Counted from the stretch's first letter, positions 26,614 through 37,746 are shown. The stretch is DNA of 64,000 bases from Roseiarcus sp963832305 (GCA_963832305.1 CAWHTU010000016.1:372001-436000), one strand, 5' to 3'. The notes: generated by a model not told the origin, from the letters alone. A program made the numbers and translations.

Positions 26614-26720
26614 AATTGTCATTGCGAGGAGACATAGGGCGTTCGAAAGAACGCCCGTCTGTCGGGCGGACGGCTTGCCAGAGTCCGCTATGCCTCGACA
26701 GCGACCAAATTCTCCAGCGC
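26614..26720. repeat. Palindromic intergenic repeat element, copy 1
   Basis: The element is bounded by GTCATTGCGAG at the left and an inverted relative (CTCAATGAC) at the right. Its centre is a perfect hairpin: GGGCGTTC (26637-26644), a GAAA loop, GAACGCCC (26649-26656). A second hairpin follows (CCGTC ... GACGG). A related double hairpin occurs at 33141-33180, and related outer sequences occur at 36224-36314. The surrounding gap 26548-26911 contains no supported gene. Confidence 0.55.
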
Positions 26721-26911
26721 AGCTCAATGACGCGAGGGACCAAACCGACGTTCCTCGCAGGCCTCTTGCGCCGCATAACAAGCCTTGACAGAGTTTAGGC
26801 GCTTAGTCGCTTGCAGTGCTCGCAAGCTAGTTAGGTTGGCGTGGCTGCCGCCGTGTCGCCTGCCGATCCGGGCGGCCGCTCGGCAACGCGCAGTTGTCAC
26901 GGAGAAGCTCC

Positions 26912-27073
26912 TTGGACAAAGCCTTCAATCCCGGAGACGTTCACCCGATCTATGCGAAAGCGTTCAATTGCGGAGACGTCGAAGCAGCGGTAGCATGCTA
27001 CAAGGCTGGGGCTATCACCGCCACTATACGAACAGCTGGCTGTTGGCGTCTCTTTTTTGGCGCGGCTCATTAG
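26912..27073 (+). pseudogene. N-terminal remnant of a SnoaL-like (NTF2-fold) protein
   Basis: A 53-codon frame starts with TTG at 26912, preceded by GGAG at good spacing. It reads AFNPGDVHPIYAKAFNCGDVEAAVACYKAGA, the usual opening of SnoaL/DUF4440-type proteins, where an 'AFN-x-GD-x-EA-x-x-x-LYEP-x-A' pattern is common. The expected remaining 80 or so residues are missing: the frame ends after a few unrelated residues at 27073, three bases before the next gene. It appears to be a decayed gene whose signals remain. Confidence 0.5.
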
Positions 27074-27075
27074 AA

Positions 27076-27786
27076 ATGTTCCGGAAGACCGACACCACCA
27101 CACGACGTGTCTGGCCAAACTTCCGGCGTTGGGAAGTTTGTGTCCGGGCGCTCGCTGCCGGCGCTGCGCTCTCCGCGATGGCGGCGGTGAGCGGGGCGCG
27201 TGGACAGGTCGTGCCTCTGGCTTCGGATAGCTGCTCAACCGGCTGCACTTCGGACATCGAAGACGATTCGGCCATCGCCTGGGAGGCGGCGGACGACCAG
27301 GCCGCTCTGTCGCTGACGGGCCGCGGCCCATCCCATGACCCGCTGCTTTTCGACCGTGAAACCGTGCCAGAGGTCCTGGCGGCAGGGCTCCCATCGGCGC
27401 TGCTTTCGAACAAGAAGCCGGGCACGCAGGACAGCTCGAGTTTCGAATACCTTTTCACACATCCCGACGAAATCGGCGCGCCCGGGTTGTTCCTGTCGGT
27501 CGCCTCACTCACGGGCCAGCTTACGTTGGCCGACATTCTTTCGGGAAGCCACGACTTTTTCTCGGAGGCCCTTACGGGCGAAGCGCCGACCCCACTCGAC
27601 ATGAGCGTCATGGGGGCTCGCATAGGGCAGCCAAGGGCCAACTTTTCGACGGACAGCGTCGTAACAAGCCGAAAGAAAGCGAAGCGATCGACGTCCCCCT
27701 CGACGGATCTGTCGCTCCCCTCTTTCTCCACGGATCTGTCGCTCCCCTCTTTCCCCACGGATCTGTCGCTCCCCTCTCCGCAGTGA
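27076..27786 (+). CDS. Secreted protein of unknown function with a C-terminal tandem repeat
   Basis: A 236-residue protein from ATG 27076. Residues about 20-42 form a signal peptide (Arg-rich start, then ALAAGAALSAMAAVSGARGQ). The mature part has Cys residues in DSCSTGCTSDIEDD, and a mid-region with FEYLFTHPDEIGAPGLFLSVA that resembles nothing I can name. The C-terminus is a threefold repeat of (S/P)TDLSLPSF encoded by a 27-bp tandem repeat. The gene precedes the MHYT-LytTR regulator of the cox locus by 164 bp. It is too dissimilar to be called CoxB. Upstream frame to 26785 lacks support. Confidence 0.55.
   Translation: MFRKTDTTTRRVWPNFRRWEVCVRALAAGAALSAMAAVSGARGQVVPLASDSCSTGCTSDIEDDSAIAWEAADDQAALSLTGRGPSHDPLLFDRETVPEVLAAGLPSALLSNKKPGTQDSSSFEYLFTHPDEIGAPGLFLSVASLTGQLTLADILSGSHDFFSEALTGEAPTPLDMSVMGARIGQPRANFSTDSVVTSRKKAKRSTSPSTDLSLPSFSTDLSLPSFPTDLSLPSPQ
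27700..27777 (+). repeat. 27-bp tandem repeat, 2.9 units
   Basis: Three head-to-tail copies at 27700-27726, 27727-27753 and 27754-27777 differ only in their first few bases. Each unit is exactly nine codons, so the reading frame is kept and copy number could change without frameshift. The repeat codes for the extreme C-terminus of the secreted protein and stops nine bases before the end of that gene. Confidence 0.9.
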
Positions 27787-27949
27787 CGATTCGACAGGAT
27801 CCGAAGCGGCGCGGGCCGAGACCGGGCCTCCCTGTCGGCTGCTGACAGTCGATATTTCCCAGTCAATACAACGGTAAATCGTTGCAAGCCCCGTTTCGCG
27901 CAAGTACCCTCTGAAACGCTCTGGGGGAAGACGCGCAGGGAGGCGCGGA

Positions 27950-29119
27950 ATGACGATTCCACACGAGCCTTGGCTCGTGGCCCTTTCCATCGCCATCGCC
28001 ATCCAGGGCAGCTTCGTCGGCTTGTCGCTTGCTCGCGAGCTTGACTCGGCGGAGGGCTTCCGCCGGCGTCTCGCCCTGGCCGGATCGGCGCTTACGCTCG
28101 CGACCGGCGTCTGGTCGATGCACTTCGTCGGCATGCTGGCCGCCAATTTCCCGAGCGCCATCGACTATCTCGTGCTCCCGACGCTGATCTCGTTTCTCAT
28201 CTGCGTGATCGTGGTCGGCGCCGGCGTCTATGCGGCGCATGCATGGGGCTCCCCTGTCCTGCGTATCGGCATCGGCGGCGTCGCCATGGGGCTTGGCGTG
28301 AGCGTGATGCACTATGTCGGCATGTCCGCCGTCCATCTGGCGGGACCGACCTGGCACGAGCCGCCCTATCTCGTCGCCGCGGTCATGATCGCCATCGGCG
28401 CCAGCGCTTTCGCCCTGTGGGCGCTCGACAGCCGGCCCACCACCAGGCCGCGGCTCTTCCTCGGCGCGGTAGGGCTTGGCCTCGCGATTTCCGGCATGCA
28501 TTACACGGCGATGGCGGGGATGCGGCTCGACCCGCTGTGCTTCGATACGTCGCGCTTCGTCGGCGCGGAGCCGGCGCTGTCGCGAAACGCGCTCGCGCTG
28601 CTCGCCACGGTCGTTTCGTTCGGCGTCTCCGGCGCCTTTCTTCTCTCATTGGTTCCGGACAGGCGCGCTCCGCGGACCGCAGCCATCGTTCCGCTCGAAA
28701 ATCCACCGGCCGGACTGTCGGGACCCATCGTCCTTGACGGCCTGCAGGGGGCGGCCTTCCCGTCGCCGCGCCTCGATCGCGTCGCCTCCATTCCAGTGGA
28801 AAAGGACGGCCGCGGGCGCGAAATCGCCGTCGCCGACATCTACGCCATTCGCGCCAACGCGCATTACACCTATGTCCACGACGGCGAGCAGGAATATTTC
28901 TGCAACCTCTCGATCAGCGCGCTCCAGGCGCGGCTCGATCCGAAGGCGTTCCTGAGAGTCCACCGCAGCTACATCGTCTCGGTCGATCGCATCGCCCGGG
29001 TCAAACGATCCGGCGAGGCCGGGGTGGCGGAACTCGGATTGCCTGTGCGATGCAGCATCCCCATTGCGCGCGCGCATTACCGTCAGCTCAAGCTCAGGAT
29101 GAGCGCCCTCGCCAGCTGA
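27950..29119 (+). CDS. coxC: MHYT sensor domain protein with LytTR DNA-binding domain (CoxC/CoxH-like)
   Basis: A 389-residue membrane regulator. Residues 1-235 form seven helices of an MHYT domain, with the repeated Met-His motifs SMHFVGM (near 56), VMHYVGM (near 117) and GMHYTAM (near 180), thought to bind copper and sense a diatomic gas. Residues about 285-385 form a LytTR DNA-binding domain (ADIYAIRANAHYTYVHDGEQ, then FLRVHRSYIVSVDRIARV). This architecture is that of CoxC and CoxH in the CO dehydrogenase locus of Oligotropha. Its position directly before coxM supports the coxC assignment. It likely senses CO or redox state at the membrane and controls the following genes. Confidence 0.8.
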   Translation: MTIPHEPWLVALSIAIAIQGSFVGLSLARELDSAEGFRRRLALAGSALTLATGVWSMHFVGMLAANFPSAIDYLVLPTLISFLICVIVVGAGVYAAHAWGSPVLRIGIGGVAMGLGVSVMHYVGMSAVHLAGPTWHEPPYLVAAVMIAIGASAFALWALDSRPTTRPRLFLGAVGLGLAISGMHYTAMAGMRLDPLCFDTSRFVGAEPALSRNALALLATVVSFGVSGAFLLSLVPDRRAPRTAAIVPLENPPAGLSGPIVLDGLQGAAFPSPRLDRVASIPVEKDGRGREIAVADIYAIRANAHYTYVHDGEQEYFCNLSISALQARLDPKAFLRVHRSYIVSVDRIARVKRSGEAGVAELGLPVRCSIPIARAHYRQLKLRMSALAS

Positions 29120-29141
29120 GAAGCGCGGTCCAGTCATGAAC

Positions 29142-29162
29142 TGCGTCAGCGGCTCTGACGCA
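29142..29162. promoter_or_regulatory. Perfect inverted repeat in the coxC-coxM gap
   Basis: TGCGTCAG and CTGACGCA are exact inverted copies around CGGCT, in the 190-bp gap between the LytTR regulator and coxM. It could be an operator for the cox operon or a weak terminator of the regulator transcript. There is no T run after it, which slightly favours an operator. It does not resemble the direct repeats typically bound by LytTR proteins. Confidence 0.35.
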
Positions 29163-29309
29163 TCTCGTGCGCCTGAGCCGTCGCCGGCGCCTTTTCTCGC
29201 CCCCTGTTCATCCGCGGTTGATTGTGCGGCGCACCCGGCACGACTTTTGGGCCGCGCGCGAATTTGATTCACCGGAGCCAGTTCGCGCCTTTCCCGCAGG
29301 GAGGACGTC

Positions 29310-30176
29310 TTGATTCCCGGATCCTTCGAGTATCACCGCCCAGCGAGCCTATCGGACGCGGTCGCTCTGCTCGGCCGGCTGGATTCCGACGCCCGCCTCA
29401 TCGCCGGCGGCCACAGCCTCATTCCGATGATGAAGCTGCGCCTCGCCATGCCGACCCATCTCGTCGATCTTGCCGGCGTCCCGGAGCTGAAGGGCGTCCG
29501 GCTCGAGGGCGGCGAGATCGTGATGGGCGCGATGACCACCCAGCGCGAAATCATCGTGAGCGGCGTTCTCGCCGAGCATGTCCCGATCCTGCGCGAGACC
29601 GCCGAGGTGATCGCCGATCCGCAGGTGCGCTATGTCGGCACCATCGGCGGCAATGTCGCCAACGGCGACCCCGGCAACGACATGCCGGCCTTGATGATGA
29701 CGCTCGGCGCGACCTACGTCCTCAGCGGCCCGCATGGCGAGCGCCGGGTTCTGGCGCGGGACTATTATCTCGGCCTCTACGAGACCGCCCTGAAGCCGGG
29801 CGAGGTGCTCGCCGCGATCCGCATTCCCAAGCCCCCTGCGGGTCACGGCTGGGCCTATGAGAAGCTCAAGCGCAAGGTCGGCGACTACGCCACGGCCGCC
29901 GCCGCGGTGATTCTCACCGTCTCGGGAGGCAGGATCGCGACCTGCGCCATCGGCCTCACCAATGTCGCCGGCACGGCGCTGCTCGCGGCCGACGCGGCCG
30001 CCGCCTGCGTCGGGACCGCGCTCGATCAGCCGGCGCTCGCTCGGGCGGCCGCCGCCGCCACCGCCGCCGCTTCGCCGGCCGAGGACGGCCGCGGCTCGGC
30101 CGAATATCGCGCCAAGATGGCGGGCGTCATGACCGCGCGGGCGCTCAAGCGCGCCTTCGCCCGCGCAACATCCTGA
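29310..30176 (+). CDS. coxM: Aerobic carbon monoxide dehydrogenase medium (FAD) subunit
   Basis: A 288-residue flavoprotein that passes electrons from the Fe-S subunit to the quinone pool. The two FAD-binding motifs AGGHS (residues 32-36) and TIGGN (111-115) sit at the same positions as in Oligotropha CoxM. NGDPGNDMPALMMTLGA and the C-terminal SAEYRAKMAGVMTARAL are typical. Start is TTG 29310 with GGGAGGA just upstream. First gene of the M-S-L order that distinguishes form I enzymes (form II is S-L-M). Confidence 0.92.
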   Translation: MIPGSFEYHRPASLSDAVALLGRLDSDARLIAGGHSLIPMMKLRLAMPTHLVDLAGVPELKGVRLEGGEIVMGAMTTQREIIVSGVLAEHVPILRETAEVIADPQVRYVGTIGGNVANGDPGNDMPALMMTLGATYVLSGPHGERRVLARDYYLGLYETALKPGEVLAAIRIPKPPAGHGWAYEKLKRKVGDYATAAAAVILTVSGGRIATCAIGLTNVAGTALLAADAAAACVGTALDQPALARAAAAATAAASPAEDGRGSAEYRAKMAGVMTARALKRAFARATS

Positions 30177-30187
30177 AAGGGCCCCCG

Positions 30188-30684
30188 ATGTCCCTCACCA
30201 ATGTCAGCATGACGGTCAACGGCAAGGCGATGTCGGCGGCGGTCGAGCCGCGGACGCTTCTGATCCATTACCTGCGCGAGAACCTCGGCCTCACCGGTTC
30301 GCACATCGGCTGCGACACCTCCCATTGCGGCGCCTGCACGGTCGACGTCGACGGCCGGTCGGTGAAATCCTGCACCATGTTCGCGATCCAGGCCGCCGGC
30401 GCCAGCGTCCTCACCATCGAGGGCATGGCGGGCGCCGACGGCAAGCTCAGCGCTCTCCAGGAGGGTTTCCGCGAGATGCACGGCCTTCAATGCGGCTATT
30501 GCACGCCGGGCATGATCATGCGCGCCCACCGGCTCCTGCAGGAGAACCCGAACCCGACCGAGAGCGAGATCCGGATCGGCATATCGGGCAACCTCTGCCG
30601 CTGCACCGGCTACCAGAACATCGTCAAAGCGATCCAATACGCCGCCGCCAAGCTGGCCGGCCTCGAATTCAAGGAAGCCGCGGA

Positions 30685-30688
<4 letters not shown>
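30188..30688 (+). CDS. coxS: Aerobic carbon monoxide dehydrogenase small (2Fe-2S) subunit
   Basis: A 166-residue protein holding two [2Fe-2S] clusters. The plant-ferredoxin-type cluster uses C42, C47, C50 and C62 (GCDTSHCGACTVDV), and the second uses C102, C105, C137 and C139 (QCGYCTPGM and NLCRCTGYQN). All eight positions match Oligotropha CoxS. It begins 11 nt after coxM, and its TGA overlaps the coxL ATG (ATGA), indicating translational coupling. Confidence 0.95.
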
Positions 30689-33109
<2,421 letters not shown>

Positions 33110-33272
33110 CCCCTTCTCCCTCCGGGAGAAGGTGGCGCGATAGGGCGCCCGAAGGACGCCCGTCCTTTGGGCGGGCTATGGCGCCGGATGAGGGTCTATG
33201 ACGTGACTCGTTGTCCCGCGACGAAAGCCCTCACCCCCAACCCCTCTCCCCGGGGGAGAGGGGAGCACGTGC
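33110..33272. repeat. Palindromic repeat-rich spacer between coxL and coxD, copy 2
   Basis: Three inverted repeats fill the gap. TTCTCCCTCCGGGAGAA (33115-33131) is nearly perfect. TAGGGCGCCCGAAGGACGCCC followed by CCCGTCCTTTGGGCGGG (33141-33178) is a double hairpin related to that at 26637-26675. CCCTCTCCCCGGGGGAGAGGG (33242-33262) is a perfect palindrome. Similar modules are scattered between genes in many Hyphomicrobiales. They separate coxMSL from coxDEF and may modulate relative expression. Confidence 0.6.
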
Positions 33273-34163
33273 ATGCCTAGCGTCTCCATCCCCCGCGAAG
33301 CGATCGCCGCGCGTCTGGCCGAAGTTGGCTACGTCGCCGACCGCGACCTCGCGACCGCGCTCTGGATGATGGACGCGCTCAAGCGGCCGCTCCTGATCGA
33401 GGGGGAGGCGGGGGTCGGCAAGACCGAGGTTGCCAAGGCGCTCGCCGCCGTGCATGGCGCCGAGCTCATTCGCATGCAGTGCTACGAGGGGCTCGACGTC
33501 TCGTCCGCGCTCTACGAATGGAACTACCAGCGCCAGCTGCTCGCGATCAAGGCGCGCGAGGGAACGGGCGCGAGCGTGGCCGAAATCGAGGCCCGCATCT
33601 TCTCCGAGGATTATCTGCTCGAGCGGCCCCTGCTCAGCGCGATCCGGCGCCACACGCCGCCGGTGCTGCTGGTCGACGAGGTCGACCGCGCCGACGAGGA
33701 ATTCGAGGCCTTCCTGCTCGAGCTGCTCTCGGACTTCCAGGTCACGATTCCCGAATTCGGCGTCATCCGTGCGCTCACCATCCCGCGCGTGGTCTTGACC
33801 TCCAACGCCACCCGCGAGCTGTCCGACGCGCTGCGGCGCCGCTGCCTCTACCATTATCTCGATTTTCCCGACGTCGATCGCGAGGCGGCAATTCTCCTCG
33901 TTCGCCAGCCGGGCATTGACGCGAAGTTCGCGGTGCAGATCGCCCGCATGGTCGGAATGTTGCGCAAGGAGGATCTGAAGAAAGTCCCCGGCGTCGCCGA
34001 GACGCTCGACTGGGCGGCGACGCTCGCCGGGCTCGGCGTCGAGGATCTGCGGCAGGAGCCGGAGGTCGTCCACGCGACGCTGATCGCGCTCCTCAAGACC
34101 CGCGAGGACCGCGCCGCGATCAGCCCGGAAACGACGAGCCGGCTCGTCGGCCAAGTCGCATGA
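33273..34163 (+). CDS. coxD: CoxD, MoxR-type AAA+ ATPase of CO dehydrogenase maturation
   Basis: A 296-residue AAA+ ATPase. Walker A is GEAGVGKTE (residues 44-52), Walker B is VLLVDEVDRADEEFE (near 130), and a sensor region reads VVLTSNATRELSDALRRRC. In Oligotropha, CoxD is a membrane-associated chaperone needed to insert sulfur into the Mo-Cu site of CoxL. It directly precedes the VWA-domain gene coxE, the usual MoxR-VWA partnership. Confidence 0.9.
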   Translation: MPSVSIPREAIAARLAEVGYVADRDLATALWMMDALKRPLLIEGEAGVGKTEVAKALAAVHGAELIRMQCYEGLDVSSALYEWNYQRQLLAIKAREGTGASVAEIEARIFSEDYLLERPLLSAIRRHTPPVLLVDEVDRADEEFEAFLLELLSDFQVTIPEFGVIRALTIPRVVLTSNATRELSDALRRRCLYHYLDFPDVDREAAILLVRQPGIDAKFAVQIARMVGMLRKEDLKKVPGVAETLDWAATLAGLGVEDLRQEPEVVHATLIALLKTREDRAAISPETTSRLVGQVA

Positions 34164-34191
34164 GGGGGCGTCGCATGAGGGGCGTCGCGTG

Positions 34192-35382
34192 ATGGGCGCT
34201 CACGCTTTCGCGGCAGGCCCCGGCCCCGGTCCAGGGATGCGCAGGCGCCTCGCCGGCTTTGTCCTGACGCTCCGCGACGCCGGCTTCGTCATCGGGCAAT
34301 CCGAGGCGCAGGACGCCGCGCTCGTCATGGCCGGCCCGCTCGCGGAGCGGCCCGAAGGTTTCCGCGCCGGATTGCGCGCCTTGTTCGCGTCGCGCCGCTC
34401 GGACCTCGCGCGGTTCGATGACCTCTTCGACGCGTACTGGCGCGCGCGCGGGGTGAAGAGCGTCGTCAGGATCGACGCCGAAGCCCTCGCCGCTCGTTCG
34501 CCCCGGCGCTTTCAGCATGGGCCCGGCGCGAACAATGGACAACAGGAGCCGAGCCATATCGGCGGCGCCCGCGGGCGCGAGGACGGCGCCGCGGAAGGCG
34601 GCGGCAGGCGCGGCGGCGCCTCCGCGCACGAGGCGATGTCGACGAAAGACATCGCCGCGTTCGAGGGCGAGCAGGAGCGCGCTCAAGCCGGCGAGATCGC
34701 CGAACGCTTCGCGCGCGCGATGCGGGCGAGGCTCACGCGGCGCGAGCGCGCGCGCCGGCGGGGGCGGCGGCTCGACTTGAGGAGCACGATCCGGCTCAGC
34801 GTCGCCCATGGCGGCGAGCCTTTCGACCTCAAGTTCCGGCGGCGCAAGGTCAAGCCGCTGCGGCTCGTGGCTCTGCTCGACGCTTCCGGTTCGATGGAGC
34901 CTTATGTCGCGTTCTTCACCCGCTTCCTGCACGCGGTCAGCCAGACCTTCCGCGAGTCCGAGGCGTTCCTGTTTCATACCAGGCTTGCGCATGTCTCGTC
35001 AGCGTTGAAGGAGCGCAATCCATCCAAAGCCCTCGATCGCCTCGCGCTGATGGCGGCCGGGGTCGGCGGCGGTACGAAGATCGGCGAGTGCCTGACCGCC
35101 TTCAACAAGAGGCACGCCAAGCGGGTCATCCATTCGCGCACCTGCGTCATGATCCTCTCGGACGGCTATGACACCGGGCCGCCCGAGCTCATGGCCTCGG
35201 CGATGCGCGAACTCAGGCGCCGCTGCAAGCGCATCGTCTGGCTCAACCCGCTGACCGGCCGCCGCGGCTTCGAGCCGAGCGCGCGCGGCATGCAGGCCGC
35301 CCTGCCCTACCTCGACTTGCTGGCGCCGGCGCATAATCTCGAGAGCCTGGCGGCGCTCGAACCTTATCTTATGAGGATATGA
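34192..35382 (+). CDS. coxE: CoxE, von Willebrand factor A domain protein of CO dehydrogenase maturation
   Basis: A 396-residue protein with a C-terminal VWA domain whose metal-ion site is LLDASGSMEPY (D230-M234), followed by the later Thr/Asp positions (GVGGGTKIGECL and MILSDGYDTG). The central region (110-195) is Gly- and Arg-rich and probably disordered. Together with the CoxD ATPase, CoxE installs copper in the CoxL active site in Oligotropha. ATG 34192 is chosen; GTG 34189 directly before it is in frame. Its stop overlaps the coxF start. Confidence 0.88.
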   Translation: MGAHAFAAGPGPGPGMRRRLAGFVLTLRDAGFVIGQSEAQDAALVMAGPLAERPEGFRAGLRALFASRRSDLARFDDLFDAYWRARGVKSVVRIDAEALAARSPRRFQHGPGANNGQQEPSHIGGARGREDGAAEGGGRRGGASAHEAMSTKDIAAFEGEQERAQAGEIAERFARAMRARLTRRERARRRGRRLDLRSTIRLSVAHGGEPFDLKFRRRKVKPLRLVALLDASGSMEPYVAFFTRFLHAVSQTFRESEAFLFHTRLAHVSSALKERNPSKALDRLALMAAGVGGGTKIGECLTAFNKRHAKRVIHSRTCVMILSDGYDTGPPELMASAMRELRRRCKRIVWLNPLTGRRGFEPSARGMQAALPYLDLLAPAHNLESLAALEPYLMRI

Positions 35383-36209
35383 CAATGGGCGTGCTCGAGC
35401 AGGCGGCTCAGCGTCAGGCGAAAGGCCAGGCCTTCGCCCTCGCGACCGTCGTCCGCACCGTCTCCGTCACCGCCGCGAAGGCGGGCGCAAAGGCCCTGAT
35501 CGGCGACGACGGCTCCATCGTCGAGGGCTGGATCGGCGGCGGCTGCGCGCGAGCCGCGGTCGTCAAGGCGGCGCGCCAGTGCATGGCGGACGGCCGGTCG
35601 CGGCTGGTCTCGATCGCGCCGAAAGACGCGCTCGCCGAAGTGGGCGCGGCGGCGGGCGAGGAGCGCGGCGGCGTCTTCTACGCCAAGAATTCATGCCCGA
35701 GCCAGGGCACGATGGACGTCTTCGTCGAGCCGGTCCTGCCGAGCCCGCGGCTCCTGATCCTCGGCGCTTCGCCGGTCGCGGTCGCGCTCGCCAGGCTTGC
35801 GCCCTCGATGGGCTTTGCCGTCACCGTGGCCGCGGCGCCGGAGGAGCACGAGCGGTTCGATCCCGGCGTCCAGCGCCTCGTCGGCGTGGCGGCGCCGCGT
35901 GAAGCCGGCGAGAACGCGTTCGTCGTCGTCTCGACCCAAGGATCGGGCGACCGCGCCGCGCTCAAAAGCGCAGCGGCGATGGACGCCCGCTACCGCGCCT
36001 TCGTCGGCTCGCGCCGCAAGGCCGACACGCTCAAGCGCGAGCTTGCCGCCGAAGGCGTCGTGAGCGAGGCGCTCGCCGCAATCAAGGCGCCCGCCGGGCT
36101 CGACATCGCCGCCATCTCGTCGGAGGAGATCGCGCTTTCGATCCTGGCCGAGATGATTGCGGCGCGGCGGAAGCCCGAGCGCCCGCCGGCGGAAGACTCA
36201 TCCGACTGA
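35379..36209 (+). CDS. coxF: CoxF, XdhC/CoxI family maturation protein
   Basis: A 276-residue XdhC-like protein. The N-terminal CoxI/XdhC domain includes FALATVVRTVSVTAAKAGAKALI and EGWIGGGCARAAVVKAA. The C-terminal Rossmann-like domain has LLILGASPVAVALARLAPSMGF and VVSTQGSGDRAALKSA. Family members bind molybdenum cofactor and deliver it to xanthine-oxidase-type enzymes. It is translationally coupled to coxE (ATGA at 35379-35382) and is the last cox gene here; no coxG (membrane anchoring) follows. Confidence 0.88.
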   Translation: MTMGVLEQAAQRQAKGQAFALATVVRTVSVTAAKAGAKALIGDDGSIVEGWIGGGCARAAVVKAARQCMADGRSRLVSIAPKDALAEVGAAAGEERGGVFYAKNSCPSQGTMDVFVEPVLPSPRLLILGASPVAVALARLAPSMGFAVTVAAAPEEHERFDPGVQRLVGVAAPREAGENAFVVVSTQGSGDRAALKSAAAMDARYRAFVGSRRKADTLKRELAAEGVVSEALAAIKAPAGLDIAAISSEEIALSILAEMIAARRKPERPPAEDSSD

Positions 36210-36223
36210 ACCGCGCCAAGGCC

Positions 36224-36314
36224 GTCATCGCGGGAGCGAAGTGACGGGGCGATCCATGGGAACGCAGCGCGTCCGACGTTGCCTGGATTGCTTCGGCTCA
36301 CGCTCGCAATGACG
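36224..36314. repeat. Long inverted repeat after coxF
   Basis: The left arm (GTCATCGCGGGAGCGAAG ... GCGATCCA) and the right arm (CTGGATTGCTTCGGC ... CTCGCAATGACG) are imperfect inverted copies around an unrelated centre. This 'GTCATTGCGAG ... AGCAATCC' design is a dispersed intergenic palindrome. A half copy is at 38140-38188, and related ends bound the element at 26614-26720. As RNA it would fold into a long hairpin at the end of the cox transcript. Confidence 0.6.
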
Positions 36315-36342
36315 CACAGGTTCCAACAAATCGCATCGCGTT

Positions 36343-37524
36343 CTACAGCTCCGCCTTGATCGCCCCCAAGAGCCGGTAGCGCATCTCGCCGTCCTCGCCC
36401 GGAGCCGAGATCACGAAATGCACGCGCCCGTGACTTGTCGTGTCGGCATAGCCGGCAAGCGTGCGGACGCCGTCCATGGTGCCGGTCTTGTTCATGCCCC
36501 CGTCATGGCCGTGGAGAAGGTCGGCGTGGGGCGCGAACAGCTCGAGCACCTTGGCGAGGCCGCGGGCGGTCATCCGGTCGTCGCGGCTGATGCCCGAGCC
36601 CTCCTCGAGATGAAAGGCGTCGGCGAGGCCATTGGCGGCGAAGAGTTCATTCGCGACCTTAAGCGACTTCTCGAGGCTGACCGGACCGCCCAGGCGATGG
36701 GCGCCGATCTCGAGGAAGACCTGATTGGCGGTGAAGTTGTTCGAATCGAGAAGCAGCTGGGCGAGGATTTCCGACAGGCTGCGCGACTGCCGGTGAACAT
36801 AGACCGGCTTGAGATCCTCCGGCACGGTTCCGACCGAGACTTTGCCGTGGACAGCGCCGCCGGCTCGCCCGATGAAGGCGCCGATCAGCTCGCCCGCGTA
36901 TTCGAGGCCGAGCGCGGGATCCTGGCCAAGACTGATGCGGCCTTCTCCGTCCGGTCCCTTGGCGCGGAAGACAGCGATCGCGAGCGGCGTGATCGGGGTC
37001 TGGTCCTCGGCGGAGCGCACCCTCAAGCCGCTGCGCACCGCGTAGACGGTGTTGAAATTGACCGCCAGCGCCGAGTTCAGCGCGTCGTAGGCCAGGTCGT
37101 CATCCTCGATGCCGGGGATGCGGAGGTTCGAAGGATAGTAGCTGCCGTCGACCACGATGCCGGTGATCGGCGCCTTTCCGATTCTGGCGACGAGATCGGC
37201 CGCCAGCGGCTTGAGCTCCTCCGAGATCAGGAACGGATCGCCGCCGCCGCGCACGTAGAGCACCCGCTTGGCGTCGAGATAGAACCGGGTCTCGAAGCGG
37301 TAGTCGGCGCCCAGGACTTCCATCGCCAGCCACGCCGTCACGATCTTGGTGACCGAGGCCGGGACGAAAGGCTCGTCGGCGTTCTGGGCGACGAGCTCGT
37401 TCCCCTTGGCGTCCACCACCAGCACGACCGCCGAAGGAGCAAGCGCCGCGATCTTGTCCTTGACGTCGGCGAGCGCCGGGGCGGGCGTGAGGAGCAAAGC
37501 AAGGGCGAGCAGGCGAGACCACAT
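36343..37524 (-). CDS. dacB: D-alanyl-D-alanine carboxypeptidase/endopeptidase (PBP4, peptidase S13)
   Basis: A 393-residue periplasmic penicillin-binding protein that trims peptidoglycan cross-links. A signal peptide spans residues 1-19 (RLLALALLLTPAPALA). The catalytic SxxK is SVTK (S57-K60), the SxN is SNN in LLLDSNNFTANQ, and KTG is in GGMNKTGTMDGVRTLAGY. These order and spacings fit the S13 family. ATG 37524 gives a compact signal peptide; upstream in-frame starts at 37560 and 37575 are possible. No operon partners. Confidence 0.85.
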   Translation of the reverse strand: MWSRLLALALLLTPAPALADVKDKIAALAPSAVVLVVDAKGNELVAQNADEPFVPASVTKIVTAWLAMEVLGADYRFETRFYLDAKRVLYVRGGGDPFLISEELKPLAADLVARIGKAPITGIVVDGSYYPSNLRIPGIEDDDLAYDALNSALAVNFNTVYAVRSGLRVRSAEDQTPITPLAIAVFRAKGPDGEGRISLGQDPALGLEYAGELIGAFIGRAGGAVHGKVSVGTVPEDLKPVYVHRQSRSLSEILAQLLLDSNNFTANQVFLEIGAHRLGGPVSLEKSLKVANELFAANGLADAFHLEEGSGISRDDRMTARGLAKVLELFAPHADLLHGHDGGMNKTGTMDGVRTLAGYADTTSHGRVHFVISAPGEDGEMRYRLLGAIKAEL

Positions 37525-37746
37525 GGCAAATCCAGCGCGGGCGGAGCGTTCCGGCGCCATGCTAGCGATACTCATGCGCCAAGTCAGTCAGCTCTGTTGG
37601 CGCTCGTCGCCTTCTTGTCGCATCCCCGACAATGTTTCGGTCTTGTCAAATTGCCGCCATCGGCGCAGCCTCGGCCGCGATAAGGCGGTCATGCAGCGAA
37701 TGTCTGCCATTCTGCAAGATAACCAAGACAAATTCGGGAGCGACGC

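Noticed and set aside
27076..27786. Secreted repeat protein as CoxB
   Set aside because: Position relative to coxC fits, but length, repeat tail and lack of recognisable similarity do not support it.
29215..29260. Sigma-54-like promoter before coxM (CGGCACGACTTTTGG)
   Set aside because: The -24 GG is present but the -12 element lacks the required GC at the correct spacing.
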